This document shows positions 26,322-35,032 of a stretch of DNA of 64,000 nucleotides, in pieces; positions within the stretch are counted from its first letter, which is position 1, and each line of letters begins with the position of its first letter. Where the stretch lies: the NCBI GenBank assembly GCA_963753055.1, contig CAVWAP010000005.1, positions 1-64,000 of the forward strand, given 5' to 3'. A program made the position numbers and the translations under genes. This stretch comes from JAUWGC01 sp963753055 (GTDB taxonomy: Bacteria > Bacteroidota > Bacteroidia > Bacteroidales > B18-G4). A model generated the notes under the pieces. It had not been told where the DNA came from and did not search any database. It worked only from the letters and a program-made list of their open reading frames with translations.

Positions 26322-26349
26322 AAATTCTGCATGAAAAACTGCAGAATTT
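26322..26349. other. Inverted repeat in the E1-LpxR spacer
   Basis: AAATTCTGCA (26322-26331) and TGCAGAATTT (26340-26349) pair perfectly around eight bases. It lies 42 bases upstream of the LpxR-like start, so it may be an operator. No T tract. Confidence 0.4.
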
Positions 26350-26454
26350 CACAATTAATAACACTTCACCTATAACAATTGTTTTCACAATATAATATTC
26401 TCTTTTCCAGTGACAAAATTACCACTTAGTAGCTGAGAATCAATGAAAATACGT

Positions 26455-26474
26455 AAAAACGGGTAAAAATACCC
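26455..26474 (-). terminator. Weak terminator of the E1 gene
   Basis: On the minus strand, GGGTA-TTTT-TACCC follows the E1 stop by six bases and is followed by GTTTTTACG. The stem is only five pairs. Confidence 0.4.
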
Positions 26475-26480
26475 AAGGTT

Positions 26481-28874
26481 TTAGAAGATCTTGGGGTAGA
26501 GCTCAGGATCCATCTCGTGCATAATGTTGTAAACCATGTCAAACACGTCTTCTGCGTTTGGATTGGAGAAGTAGTCTCCATCAGTGCTATAAGCTGCGCG
26601 GTGGGCCTGACCGGTTAGTGTCCTTGGCTCAGCATCAAGGAAAAAATACCCTTTTTGCTCTTCCAGAACCTTTTGCATCATGAAAGCCGTGGCACCCCCA
26701 GGCACATCTTCATCAAAGAAAACTACTTTATTGGTCTTTTTCAGAGACTCAAGGATCATGTGGTCGGTATCAAAAGGTAGGAGGGACTGGACATCGATCA
26801 GTTCCACATCTATAGAAAAGTCCTTCAACTGCTCAACCGCATCCAGGGCTATGCGTACACAGCTTCCATAAGTAACCAGAGTGATATCTTTTCCTGTTTT
26901 TAAGACCTCAGGCTTACCGACCGGAACGCGAAATTCCCCAAAATTGGAAGGTAGCTGTTCCTTTAACCTGTATGCATTTAAAGGCTCAATGATGAGAGCA
27001 GGCTCATCAGATGCAAGCATGGTATTATAGAATCCTGCTGCTTGTGTCATGTCTCTGGGGACCAGAACGTTAACACCTCTGATGGAATTAATGACCATGC
27101 TGAGTGGTGATCCTGAATGCCAGATACCTTCCAGCCTGTGCCCCCTGGTACTGATGATCAATGGTGCTTTTTGTCCTCCTTTGGTCCTGTATTGGACAGT
27201 TGCCAGGTCATCGCTTAAAACCTGAAGCCCGTAAAGCAAGTAGTCGAAATACTGGATCTCTGCAATAGGTCTTAGTCCACGCATGGCAAGTCCTAATCCC
27301 TGTCCCAGTATCGTTGCTTCGCGGATACCAGTATCGCTGATGCGTAACTCGCCGTATTCCTCCTGTAGTCCTTCCAAAGTCTGGTTAACCCCGCCAATCT
27401 TACCCACATCTTCACCAAAGATCATTAATAGCGGGTTATTTTTGAAGTTATGACTGAAATTCTGTTTCAGGATCTCTCTTCCCGGAACCCATGGTGCATC
27501 CTCTGGTATTTCCGGCTTGACTTCTTTAATCTTTAATACTGATTTATTGGAATGGCTCCAGAGGTGGGAGTTATAATCTTCTGATTTTTCCGAGCTGGCT
27601 TTATCACGCCAGCCCATGACGTTCTTTTTTAAGGAGTTCTGAGGATTGCTGCAATTATCGCAAATCAGGCGCAGTATCCTTTTGCCGGATGACATAATAT
27701 CTTTCCAGTTAGGATCACCAACGATTGCCAGCTCCTGCTTGATCGCATTGATTTTAGAGGTCTTTGCACAGTTACATGTGCTGATATCAACCATGCGAAG
27801 AAAATCATCACGCTGTCGCCGTATAGGCTTGATAAAGCTTTCCCATGCGGTCTTTCTGGCTTCCTTTGCGCGGGAAATTGCAGCTGCTTCGATCTTGCCC
27901 AGTTCTTCTTTACTTGCTATTCCTTCACTGAGGATCCATTCACGCATCTTCTTGATACCATCAAATTCTTGTTCCCATTGAAGCCTTTCATTGCTCTTGT
28001 ACCTTTCATGAGAGCCTGAGGTTGAGTGACCCTGTGGTTGTGTGAGCTCCTCAATATGAAAAATAACAGGTACATGCTCTTTCCTGCACCTTTTAATGCC
28101 TTCCTCGTACATTTTGCAAAGGGCGGGGTAATCCCATCCCTTGCCTTTGTAGATCAGGAAGCCATTACCACTTTTATCAATTTCAAATCCTTTCAGTATC
28201 TCTGAAATGCTTTCCTTGGTGGTCTGGTATTTTTTCGGTACTGATATGCCGTAACCATCATCCCAGATTGAGATGGCCATAGGCACCATGAGTACACCGG
28301 CAGCATTAATGGTCTCGAAAAAGATCCCTTCAGAAGTACTGGCATCGCCAATAGTACCAAATGCCACTTCATCTCCATTTTTGGAAAACTTCTCAAATGG
28401 CTTGAGATCGGGGTTATTTCTGTATACCTTCGATGCCAGGGCAAGTCCCAGCAACCTGGGCATCTGGCCTGCAGTAGGGGAGATGTCTGCTGAAGAATTC
28501 TTCTGTGCGGTGAGGTCTTTCCATTCTCCATTTTCGTCGAGTGACCTGGTGGCAAAATGGTTGTTCATCATCCTTCCACCCATTCCAGGATTGGCTTCAA
28601 GGTTGGTATCTCCATACAATTGGGAGAAAAACTGTTCCAGGTTCATCATTCCGGTTGCAATCATGAAAGTCTGATCACGATAATAACCTGAACGCCAATC
28701 ACCTTCCCTGAACACTTTGGCCATGGCCAGCTGTGGGACCTCCTTGCCATCGCCAAAAATGCCAAACTTGGCTTTACCCGTCAGCACTTCCCTTCTTCCG
28801 AGCAGGCTGATCTGACGGCTTTCATTTGCAATACGGTAATCGTTAAGTACTTCTTTCTTTGTCAGTTTACGCAT
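26481..28874 (-). CDS. 2-oxoacid dehydrogenase E1, alpha and beta subunits fused
   Basis: 797 residues. The alpha part (about 1-370) binds thiamine diphosphate (TIGDASTSEG, WDDGYGISVP). A linker of about 100 residues contains two Cys pairs (CNC, CDNC). The beta part (about 470-797) has FGEDVG, EIQYFDYL and VVFFDEDVPGGA. The enzyme decarboxylates a 2-oxoacid and transfers the acyl group to lipoyl-E2; branched-chain oxoacids are the likely substrates by family. E2 and E3 genes are not in the window. Cysteine pairs in the linker are unusual and could bind a metal. Confidence 0.85.
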   Translation of the reverse strand: MRKLTKKEVLNDYRIANESRQISLLGRREVLTGKAKFGIFGDGKEVPQLAMAKVFREGDWRSGYYRDQTFMIATGMMNLEQFFSQLYGDTNLEANPGMGGRMMNNHFATRSLDENGEWKDLTAQKNSSADISPTAGQMPRLLGLALASKVYRNNPDLKPFEKFSKNGDEVAFGTIGDASTSEGIFFETINAAGVLMVPMAISIWDDGYGISVPKKYQTTKESISEILKGFEIDKSGNGFLIYKGKGWDYPALCKMYEEGIKRCRKEHVPVIFHIEELTQPQGHSTSGSHERYKSNERLQWEQEFDGIKKMREWILSEGIASKEELGKIEAAAISRAKEARKTAWESFIKPIRRQRDDFLRMVDISTCNCAKTSKINAIKQELAIVGDPNWKDIMSSGKRILRLICDNCSNPQNSLKKNVMGWRDKASSEKSEDYNSHLWSHSNKSVLKIKEVKPEIPEDAPWVPGREILKQNFSHNFKNNPLLMIFGEDVGKIGGVNQTLEGLQEEYGELRISDTGIREATILGQGLGLAMRGLRPIAEIQYFDYLLYGLQVLSDDLATVQYRTKGGQKAPLIISTRGHRLEGIWHSGSPLSMVINSIRGVNVLVPRDMTQAAGFYNTMLASDEPALIIEPLNAYRLKEQLPSNFGEFRVPVGKPEVLKTGKDITLVTYGSCVRIALDAVEQLKDFSIDVELIDVQSLLPFDTDHMILESLKKTNKVVFFDEDVPGGATAFMMQKVLEEQKGYFFLDAEPRTLTGQAHRAAYSTDGDYFSNPNAEDVFDMVYNIMHEMDPELYPKIF

Positions 28875-28916
28875 AAAAAATACCTCTGCAGTTAAGGTTG
28901 CAAAGGTAATAAAAAT

Positions 28917-28979
28917 GTGAAGAGTGAAGGGTGAAGGGAATTAGAATATTCTCTCACTCTTCACCCTTCACCCTTCACT
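28917..28979. repeat. Inverted pair of heptamer arrays (GTGAAGG / TCACCCT)
   Basis: Left arm GTGAAGA, GTGAAGG, GTGAAGG (28917-28937); right arm TCACTCT, TCACCCT, TCACCCT, TCACTT (28954-28980). The arms can form a hairpin of about 15 pairs. The stop codon of the PspC gene (28980-28982, complement) overlaps the right end. Confidence 0.85.
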
Positions 28980-30659
28980 TCATATCGCCATCATATTCTG
29001 AAGCATAATGAATGTCAGCGTATTTTGCTTATCCCTCATCCTGTTCAGCCGGCTTGTTTGTTTTGGCTCTTCAGGCTTTGGTAATTCGCTTGCCTTTTTC
29101 AAACCATCTTCAGTCATAATCCAGGTTTTCCCAGGAAGATAATATGAACTATGGTAACCCTGCTGTCTCAGGATTTGCCGTAGATTCCAATCCAGCCTTA
29201 CTGCTTTATTTAATGGGACCTGCAATTCCAGGCTGACCTGATGGTCGCGCCAGGATTCACCCTGCTGTATGACAAACAGGGGATCAATGATCAGGGTACT
29301 GTCAGTTTGCTGGTAATAGTGAATGGTATGATTTGTGTTTTCTTCGGAATCCAGGGTGGTACGCCCCCTGGAATAGACATGCTTGGTGAAATGGTAATAA
29401 GCGTCAGGGCTCTGGCGTATCCTCAACCTGACATAGCTGAATATTTTACCTTCCTCGGTGATTACCAGGTTTGGTTCATCCAGGTACATATTGTCTCCAA
29501 ACTCATCATAAACCTGGTCAATCTGAAACTGGTTAGCTGAGATACTGAGGGTGTCGACTGCCGGTTGCACGAATTCGATGGGCTTTGCGACTGTCACATC
29601 ATGCTTGAAGTTTCTTGCAATCCTGAATGTGAAGAATAGGGTAATGATCAGTCCGATGATCCAGATATTAAAGGCTGCAAACCCAATATGCCTGATACCT
29701 TCAAAGTGGAAGAGCATCCTCAGCGCCCCATAGATCAACATTATTATGGGTATGCCCAGGAACATTAATAATCCAACCCTTAATAGCCCAACTGCCTCAA
29801 TATCATTGCTGACTAAACCGATTAAAGATGGAAATGGAAATGTGATAAGGTCATGGTTATCAACGTACATGAAACCACCCCATCCGAAGAAAGAAACAAT
29901 TAAACCTGCCAGGAATGATAATCCGAGGATTAATAATACAACACCGGCAATGATGACGATGACCCTCAGTAAGATTTTAAGCAGGGAAATGAGGAATCCA
30001 AAGAAATTCTCAATTACTGTATTTGAAGTTCCTCCTTTTTTTTTAAAGGGATCCTTGGTTTTACCGGTGAGGTCGTTGATCCGGTCTTTAATATTGTGTA
30101 ACTCCTCCTGGATGGACTTTTCAATATTTGTAACATTTACTTTCTCCCCTTTCATTTCGAGCTTTTCAGCTGTTGTGGAAGCTTTCGGAATAACGGCCCA
30201 TAGGACAAGATAAATGATTGGTGAGATGAATCCCAGCAGGAGGATAAGGAAGATTATTCTTATCCAGAGGATTTCAACATTAAAATAGGCTGCAATACCG
30301 CTGCATACACCACCTATGATCTGGTTGTCCGGATCGCGGTAAAGGCGCTTCGAACCCCTGTCTTCTGGTATGTATTCTGCCTGGGCTTCTGCTTCATCCT
30401 CAACAAAGTCGCTGGGTTGTCCCAGGATCTCGATAATCTCGTCAATGTCCTCGATACTGACCACCTGCTTTTGTTCTTTTAAGCGTTCCTGGAGAAGCTC
30501 GGCTATCCTTCCTTCAATATCAGAAATGATCTCGTCCACGCCAACGGTCTTTCTGAAATGGCCTTTCAGGATATCCAGATAATTATTAAGCTTCTCAAAA
30601 GCATCTTCATCAATATGAAAGATTATCCCGCTAATGTTAATTGTGAATGTCTTTTTCAT
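28980..30659 (-). CDS. PspC-domain membrane protein
   Basis: 559 residues. An N-terminal cytoplasmic segment is followed by a PspC domain (about 104-165: LYRDPDNQIIGGVCSGIAAYF, then a helix). Several more transmembrane helices lie between 215 and 350, then a soluble beta-rich C-terminal domain. PspC proteins take part in envelope-stress responses. In Bacteroidota this long form commonly follows a PadR regulator, as here, 27 bases upstream on the same strand. Probably PadR controls its expression in response to a membrane signal. Confidence 0.85.
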   Translation of the reverse strand: MKKTFTINISGIIFHIDEDAFEKLNNYLDILKGHFRKTVGVDEIISDIEGRIAELLQERLKEQKQVVSIEDIDEIIEILGQPSDFVEDEAEAQAEYIPEDRGSKRLYRDPDNQIIGGVCSGIAAYFNVEILWIRIIFLILLLGFISPIIYLVLWAVIPKASTTAEKLEMKGEKVNVTNIEKSIQEELHNIKDRINDLTGKTKDPFKKKGGTSNTVIENFFGFLISLLKILLRVIVIIAGVVLLILGLSFLAGLIVSFFGWGGFMYVDNHDLITFPFPSLIGLVSNDIEAVGLLRVGLLMFLGIPIIMLIYGALRMLFHFEGIRHIGFAAFNIWIIGLIITLFFTFRIARNFKHDVTVAKPIEFVQPAVDTLSISANQFQIDQVYDEFGDNMYLDEPNLVITEEGKIFSYVRLRIRQSPDAYYHFTKHVYSRGRTTLDSEENTNHTIHYYQQTDSTLIIDPLFVIQQGESWRDHQVSLELQVPLNKAVRLDWNLRQILRQQGYHSSYYLPGKTWIMTEDGLKKASELPKPEEPKQTSRLNRMRDKQNTLTFIMLQNMMAI

Positions 30660-30686
30660 TTATGTATATAATTAATATTGTACAAT

Positions 30687-31013
30687 TCATTTAAGGGTTA
30701 CTTTATCAACAGCACCAACCAGCTCCTGCCAGCTGTTCCGTAGTTCTTGAAGCATCATGCTTCCGATTTCAGTGATGGTATAGTATTTCCTCGGGGGACC
30801 CGATTTTGACTCTTCCCATCTGTAATTAAGAAAGCCATCGTTTTTTAATCGTGTCAGAAGGGGATATAGGGTTCCCTCCACAACGATCAAATGTGATTCC
30901 TTGAGCTTCTCGATGATATCGGAAGCATATGCATCTTTTTCATTTATGATTGATAAGATGCAGAGTTCCAGCACTCCCTTTCTCATTTGGGCTTTTGTTT
31001 TCTCTAAGTTCAT
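30687..31013 (-). CDS. PadR-family transcriptional regulator
   Basis: 108 residues from the ATG at 31013; an upstream TTG (31031) is unlikely. The winged helix has MRKGVLELCILSII, VVEGTLYPLLTRL and RKYYTITEIG, the PadR signature. The short C-terminal helix places it in the small subgroup that dimerises through one helix. It is first in the operon with the PspC gene. A palindrome (31038-31058) at its promoter suggests autoregulation. Confidence 0.92.
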   Translation of the reverse strand: MNLEKTKAQMRKGVLELCILSIINEKDAYASDIIEKLKESHLIVVEGTLYPLLTRLKNDGFLNYRWEESKSGPPRKYYTITEIGSMMLQELRNSWQELVGAVDKVTLK

Positions 31014-31017
31014 GCAG

Positions 31018-31058
31018 CAAATATAATACAATTTTCAGTACTATGCAATACAAAGTAC
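31018..31058 (-). promoter_or_regulatory. padR-pspC promoter with candidate operator
   Basis: TATATTTG on the minus strand (31018-31025) fits the -7 box but leaves almost no leader before the ATG. Upstream, 31038-31058 is an imperfect palindrome with outer arms GTACT/AGTAC and matched inner bases, 15 of 21 positions symmetric, where a repressor could cover the promoter. Confidence 0.5.
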
Positions 31059-31164
31059 TAAAAAAATACCATTATTTGTTAATACCTAATACTATTTAAA
31101 CAATGATACAGCCGTATTGTGCAGAATAACAGTGTGATATCCATTTGTTTAGAATTAATATAAA

Positions 31165-32475
31165 TTAATAATTCGATGGAGTGATAGAGAAAATGGCTTT
31201 TCGGGCATATAGGGTCATCAGTATTCCTCTGCCAAGCATGAAAAGCATCAGTGACAGCCAGAGGCCATTATTACCCATAGGACCTGCTAGTAGATAGTAG
31301 GAGGGAAGAAAGATCAGCAAAGTAGAGATCAGCATGACATTACGCATCTGTACTGATGCAGTTGCACCCACGTAGATGCCATCCCAGATAAATGCAGCAA
31401 AGGTTATCAGAGGTATTAATGCCATCCAGAACATATACGGTGATGTTTGTTCTATAATGGCTTTGTTATTGGTTAGGATCAGCAACAGATAATCACCTGC
31501 GAAGAGGTAAACCAGGGTAAAAGGGACACTGATAATCAGTCCCCATTTAAATAACAACCCGATTGTATGCTTTAATTGAATAGTATCTCTTGCCCCAACG
31601 AATTTTCCCACCAGCGACTCGGCTGCAAAGGCAAAACCGTCGATCAGGTAAGAGAAGATCATGAGGTATTGTAACAATATGGTATTCACAGCCAGGATAT
31701 CATCATTGACTTTTGCCGATTGAGCAGTGAAGAAGGAAAAGGTGAAGATCAGGCATACAGTACGGATTAGTATGTCCTTATTTACCATAAAGAACTTCTT
31801 CATTGCCTGCAGGTCAAGGACTTCCTTGAGGTCCCAGTTAAAAATCCCGCTGCCTTCTGATCGGAGAACAAAATAGATCCCGGTGAAAAATCCTGCATAT
31901 TGTGCAATCAGTGTCCCATATGCAACACCATCTGACTTCATGTCAAGGACCATTACAAATAGCATGCTGAATAAAATATTCAGGACATTGATAAGTATTG
32001 CAAGTATCATTGGGATCCTGGCATTTTGCTTGCCCAGGAACCACCCTGATAATGAGAGCAGGCCAAGCGTTGCCGGTGCAGCAAAGATTCTGATATGAAA
32101 GTACTGTGAAGCCAGTTGCTCAACTTGCTGGCTGCCATCAACAAGAAAAAAGCTAAGCAGGGCAATAGGCTTTTGCAACAAGACCATTAACAGGCCACCT
32201 GCAAATGAAACCAGGATAGCCCGGTTGAAGATCAGCCTGATCTCTTTATCGTCATTTCTGCCATAGGCTTGTGCTGTAAAACCAGTCGTACCCATCCTAA
32301 GAAAACTGAAAATGGCGTAAATGAAGCTGAAAATGATACCCCCAAGGGCAACCGCACCAATATAGTCAACTGACTCCAGGTGCCCCATCAGGGAAAGATC
32401 CACCAAACTCAACAAGGGTACAGTTATGTTGGTAATAATATTGGGAATGGCCAGTTTTAGGATCTGACGGTTCAT
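31165..32475 (-). CDS. MATE-family efflux transporter
   Basis: 436 residues with twelve predicted transmembrane helices in two halves, as in MatE domains (start MNRQILKLAIPNIITNITVP, GTTGFTAQAYGR in the first half, FAAESLVGKFVGA in the second). These antiporters export cationic drugs or metabolites using Na+ or H+. The closest family members include DinF-type proteins. Single gene, divergent from yceI. Confidence 0.88.
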   Translation of the reverse strand: MNRQILKLAIPNIITNITVPLLSLVDLSLMGHLESVDYIGAVALGGIIFSFIYAIFSFLRMGTTGFTAQAYGRNDDKEIRLIFNRAILVSFAGGLLMVLLQKPIALLSFFLVDGSQQVEQLASQYFHIRIFAAPATLGLLSLSGWFLGKQNARIPMILAILINVLNILFSMLFVMVLDMKSDGVAYGTLIAQYAGFFTGIYFVLRSEGSGIFNWDLKEVLDLQAMKKFFMVNKDILIRTVCLIFTFSFFTAQSAKVNDDILAVNTILLQYLMIFSYLIDGFAFAAESLVGKFVGARDTIQLKHTIGLLFKWGLIISVPFTLVYLFAGDYLLLILTNNKAIIEQTSPYMFWMALIPLITFAAFIWDGIYVGATASVQMRNVMLISTLLIFLPSYYLLAGPMGNNGLWLSLMLFMLGRGILMTLYARKAIFSITPSNY

Positions 32476-32583
32476 AATCAGTAGTTATGGCTGCTAATTT
32501 ACGGATGTTTTTAAACAAAAAGTTTTATTGTTTGTTGTAGATTATAACTAAAACATTAGACAGAAATATCTAAATAATTAAAT

Positions 32584-33291
32584 ATGAAAATCATAAAAAA
32601 AATAAAATTCGCATATCTCCTTGCTGGTGCTTCCATATTATTTATCATGGGCTGTGGCGGACCGCAGGGTGAAAAAGCAAAAGCAACTGAAGCCAAGGAG
32701 CTTGGTACAGACCAGGCTGAAAAAACAATGCTTGTTAACACCGAAAAGAGCATGGTTGCCTGGCTGGGTTCCAAACCAACTGGGCAGCATATTGGTACGA
32801 TTCATCTTACAGGAGGAGAAATATTTTTGGATGGCAAAACCATCATCGGGGGTAAGTTTACCATTGATATGAATTCGATTGTTAATACTGATCTTGAGGA
32901 TGAAGAGTACAATCAGAAGCTGGTCAAGCACCTGAAATCCACTGATTTCTTTAATACTGAAGAGTTTCCCCAGGCAGAATTTGCTATTACCGGGGTTACA
33001 GAATGGGAGGGTGGCCAGGTTGAAGAAGGCGAAACCGGCAAGCTTCTTACTCCAACACACGAAATTACCGGCAACCTGACAATTAAAGGAATTTCCAAGA
33101 GTATTACATTCCCTGCTGTAGTAAAGATTGAAGATAATGTATTACAAGCTCATACTCCGCAATTTGTCGTTGATCGTACAGCTTGGGATATTAAATTTAA
33201 ATCGAACAAGTTTTTTGATAATCTTAAAGACAATTTTATTTTTGACGAAATCGGACTAAAGATTATCCTATTGGCTTCAACTCAAAATTAA
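32584..33291 (+). CDS. YceI-family lipoprotein
   Basis: 235 residues. Lipoprotein signal (FIMGC, Cys at 22) followed by a YceI beta barrel from about 50: KSMVAWLGSKPTG, GGKFTIDMNSI, HLKSTDFFNTEEFPQAEF, LTIKGISKSITFP, FVVDRTAWDIKF. YceI proteins bind isoprenoid or fatty-acid-like molecules in the periplasm. Single gene, converging with the rubredoxin flavoprotein gene. Confidence 0.9.
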   Translation: MKIIKKIKFAYLLAGASILFIMGCGGPQGEKAKATEAKELGTDQAEKTMLVNTEKSMVAWLGSKPTGQHIGTIHLTGGEIFLDGKTIIGGKFTIDMNSIVNTDLEDEEYNQKLVKHLKSTDFFNTEEFPQAEFAITGVTEWEGGQVEEGETGKLLTPTHEITGNLTIKGISKSITFPAVVKIEDNVLQAHTPQFVVDRTAWDIKFKSNKFFDNLKDNFIFDEIGLKIILLASTQN

Positions 33292-33299
33292 TCACAGGC

Positions 33300-34025
33300 T
33301 TATATAACTTTGATGAATTCGTTTTTGCCTACCCCGCAGATCGGACAGGTCCAGTCATCAGGCAATTCTTCGAAAGCAGTTCCAGGTGGAATGTTCTTGC
33401 TGGGGTCTCCCTCAGCCGGATCATACAAATAACCACATATGATACACTTGTATTTAGACATAGCCGGCTGCTGCGAAATTACTGCAGGGCCGGTGTCTTC
33501 TTTAACCTGCTTGTCTATCTTTGATACATATGTTGGTGCATTTACAGGAGAAATTCCTTTTATCACATTCCTGTAGTATGCATAGGTTAGGGGTTGGGCG
33601 TCTGGCTCAAGCAATTCCGCGTCAACAGCATCACCGATAAACAAGATATGTGTTCCGGTATCAATACTTTCAATAACCTTGCATTCAATCCATGCAATGA
33701 CATTATCCAGCATGATCGGGCAACCGGTTTTGCCTAATTTATAATTGCAATCGGTGAACTTATTTATTTCTTTACCTGATTTGAATCCCCAGGGTCCCAG
33801 GAATTCCATTGTAATATCTTCTTTCATGATGCTGACAGAGAATGTCTTACTCTTCTGTATATAGGAAGTTGTAAGGTTGTCCTTATGAGAGGCAACGGCC
33901 AATTTTACAGGTTCAGCAGATATCTGAAAGACTGTGTTATTAACATGGCCATTATATTTGTCACCATCCATGGATGATAAGATATACAGGCCATAGGTAA
34001 CTTTGAAGAGTGCGTTAATGTCCAT
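33300..34025 (-). CDS. Flavin reductase-rubredoxin fusion (high-molecular-weight rubredoxin type)
   Basis: 241 residues. The N-terminal flavin-reductase-like domain (about 1-160) binds FMN. A C-terminal rubredoxin (about 190-241) has the two iron-binding pairs CIICG and CPICG with the DDWTCP motif. Such proteins pass electrons from NAD(P)H or a partner to oxygen- or nitric-oxide-reducing flavoproteins, for oxidative stress defence in anaerobes or microaerophiles. Glutathione peroxidase upstream on the same strand fits that theme. Confidence 0.88.
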   Translation of the reverse strand: MDINALFKVTYGLYILSSMDGDKYNGHVNNTVFQISAEPVKLAVASHKDNLTTSYIQKSKTFSVSIMKEDITMEFLGPWGFKSGKEINKFTDCNYKLGKTGCPIMLDNVIAWIECKVIESIDTGTHILFIGDAVDAELLEPDAQPLTYAYYRNVIKGISPVNAPTYVSKIDKQVKEDTGPAVISQQPAMSKYKCIICGYLYDPAEGDPSKNIPPGTAFEELPDDWTCPICGVGKNEFIKVI

Positions 34026-34068
34026 AATTTAATTTGGGTTGCGATTGGTAGGATAAAGGTAAAGAAAA

Positions 34069-34286
34069 GTGAACAGTGAGCAGTGAACAGTGAACAGAAA
34101 TATCCAATATCCAACCTTCAATTTATCCCCCATCCAGTATCCAGCCCCTCGACTACGCTCGGAACAAGCATCCAGCATCCAGCATCCAGCTCAGTATCCA
34201 GTATCCAGCATCCAGCATCCAGTATCCAGCATCCAGTATCCAGTATCCAGCATCCAGTATCTAGTATCCAGCATCCAGTATCCAGC
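34069..34286. repeat. Composite heptamer array (GTGAACA, TATCCAA, CATCCAG/TATCCAG) with embedded element
   Basis: GTGAACA units (34069-34096), a short TATCCAA pair, then CATCCAG and TATCCAG units in mixed order to 34286. The element CTCGACTACGCTCGG (34149-34163) interrupts the array after its first units. The right end covers the last codons and the stop of the glutathione peroxidase gene. Confidence 0.9.
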
Positions 34287-34812
34287 TCACAATAGTATCA
34301 CTCTTAGGGCTGGTTCTTGGAGAAACCATATCTACCAGTTTTCCGTTCTCATCAATCAAGTACTTTTGGAAGTTCCATTTTACCCTGGAGTCCATTACTC
34401 CATTCTGCTCTTTTTTTGTCAGCCATGCATATAATGGATGTTGATTCTTTCCTTTCACAGAAATTTTGCCCATCATTGGAAAAGTGACGCCATAGTTTAT
34501 GGAGCAGAACTCCTGTATCTCTTCATTGGTTCCAGGCTCCTGCTTAAGGAAATTATTGGCAGGGAAGCCGACTATCTCAAATTTCTCGCCACCATATTCT
34601 TCATAAAGATCCTGTAATTGCTCATATTGAGGCGTGAAGCCGCATTTAGAAGCTGTATTGACAACCAGCACCTTCTTTCCCTTGTATTTTCCCAGGTTAA
34701 TTTGCTTGCCATCAATAGATTCAACTGTGAAATCATGAAATGTTGCCAGATCTTGCGAAGAGGCAGAATGTATTGTTGCCATTATTATCATTATTGTTAG
34801 TATTTTTTTCAT
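34261..34812 (-). CDS. Glutathione peroxidase family protein, exported
   Basis: 183 residues with a signal peptide (about 1-19). Thioredoxin-fold peroxidase with NTASKCGFTPQY (catalytic Cys, not selenocysteine), FPANNF and KWNFQKYLID. Bacterial members mostly use thioredoxin to reduce peroxides. The final residues (W-I-L-D-A-G-Y) and the TAG stop are encoded by heptamers of the neighbouring array, so the native C-terminus seems to have been replaced or extended. Confidence 0.9.
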   Translation of the reverse strand: MKKILTIMIIMATIHSASSQDLATFHDFTVESIDGKQINLGKYKGKKVLVVNTASKCGFTPQYEQLQDLYEEYGGEKFEIVGFPANNFLKQEPGTNEEIQEFCSINYGVTFPMMGKISVKGKNQHPLYAWLTKKEQNGVMDSRVKWNFQKYLIDENGKLVDMVSPRTSPKSDTIVSWILDAGY

Positions 34813-34898
34813 TTAATCTTTTGTACAACTAACAATGCTGCTTTCTATAATGTTCAGAGAATTGCAATTATTTAATAAGTTACACCAACAACCAGCAA

Positions 34899-34989
34899 CC
34901 TATAACCTATAACCTATAACCTATAACTTATAACCTATAACCTATAACTTATAACCTATAACCTATAACTTATAACTGATAACCGATAA
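34899..34989. repeat. Heptamer array (CCTATAA/CTTATAA)
   Basis: Thirteen contiguous 7-base units. The middle shows a higher-order period of 21 (CCTATAA, CCTATAA, CTTATAA, three times); the last two units are degenerate. It lies between the divergent glutathione peroxidase and MFS genes and must separate or overlap their promoters. Confidence 0.95.
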
Positions 34990-35032
34990 CTCGTATCTTA
35001 GCGCTTCATACTTAAGATGGAAAGATAAAAAC

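Noticed and set aside
29746..30213. Plus-strand frame of 155 codons opposite the PspC gene
   Set aside because: Antisense to conserved PspC coding sequence; composition follows the complementary codons.
34083..34434. Open frames of 70-114 codons over the CATCCAG array
   Set aside because: A 7-base repeat gives the same 7-residue repeat in every frame; the encoded Ser/Ile/Gln/His/Pro pattern is a by-product, with no start context and an overlap with the peroxidase gene.
34899..34989. Possible CRISPR array
   Set aside because: Units are contiguous 7-mers with no unique spacers and no cas genes are present.
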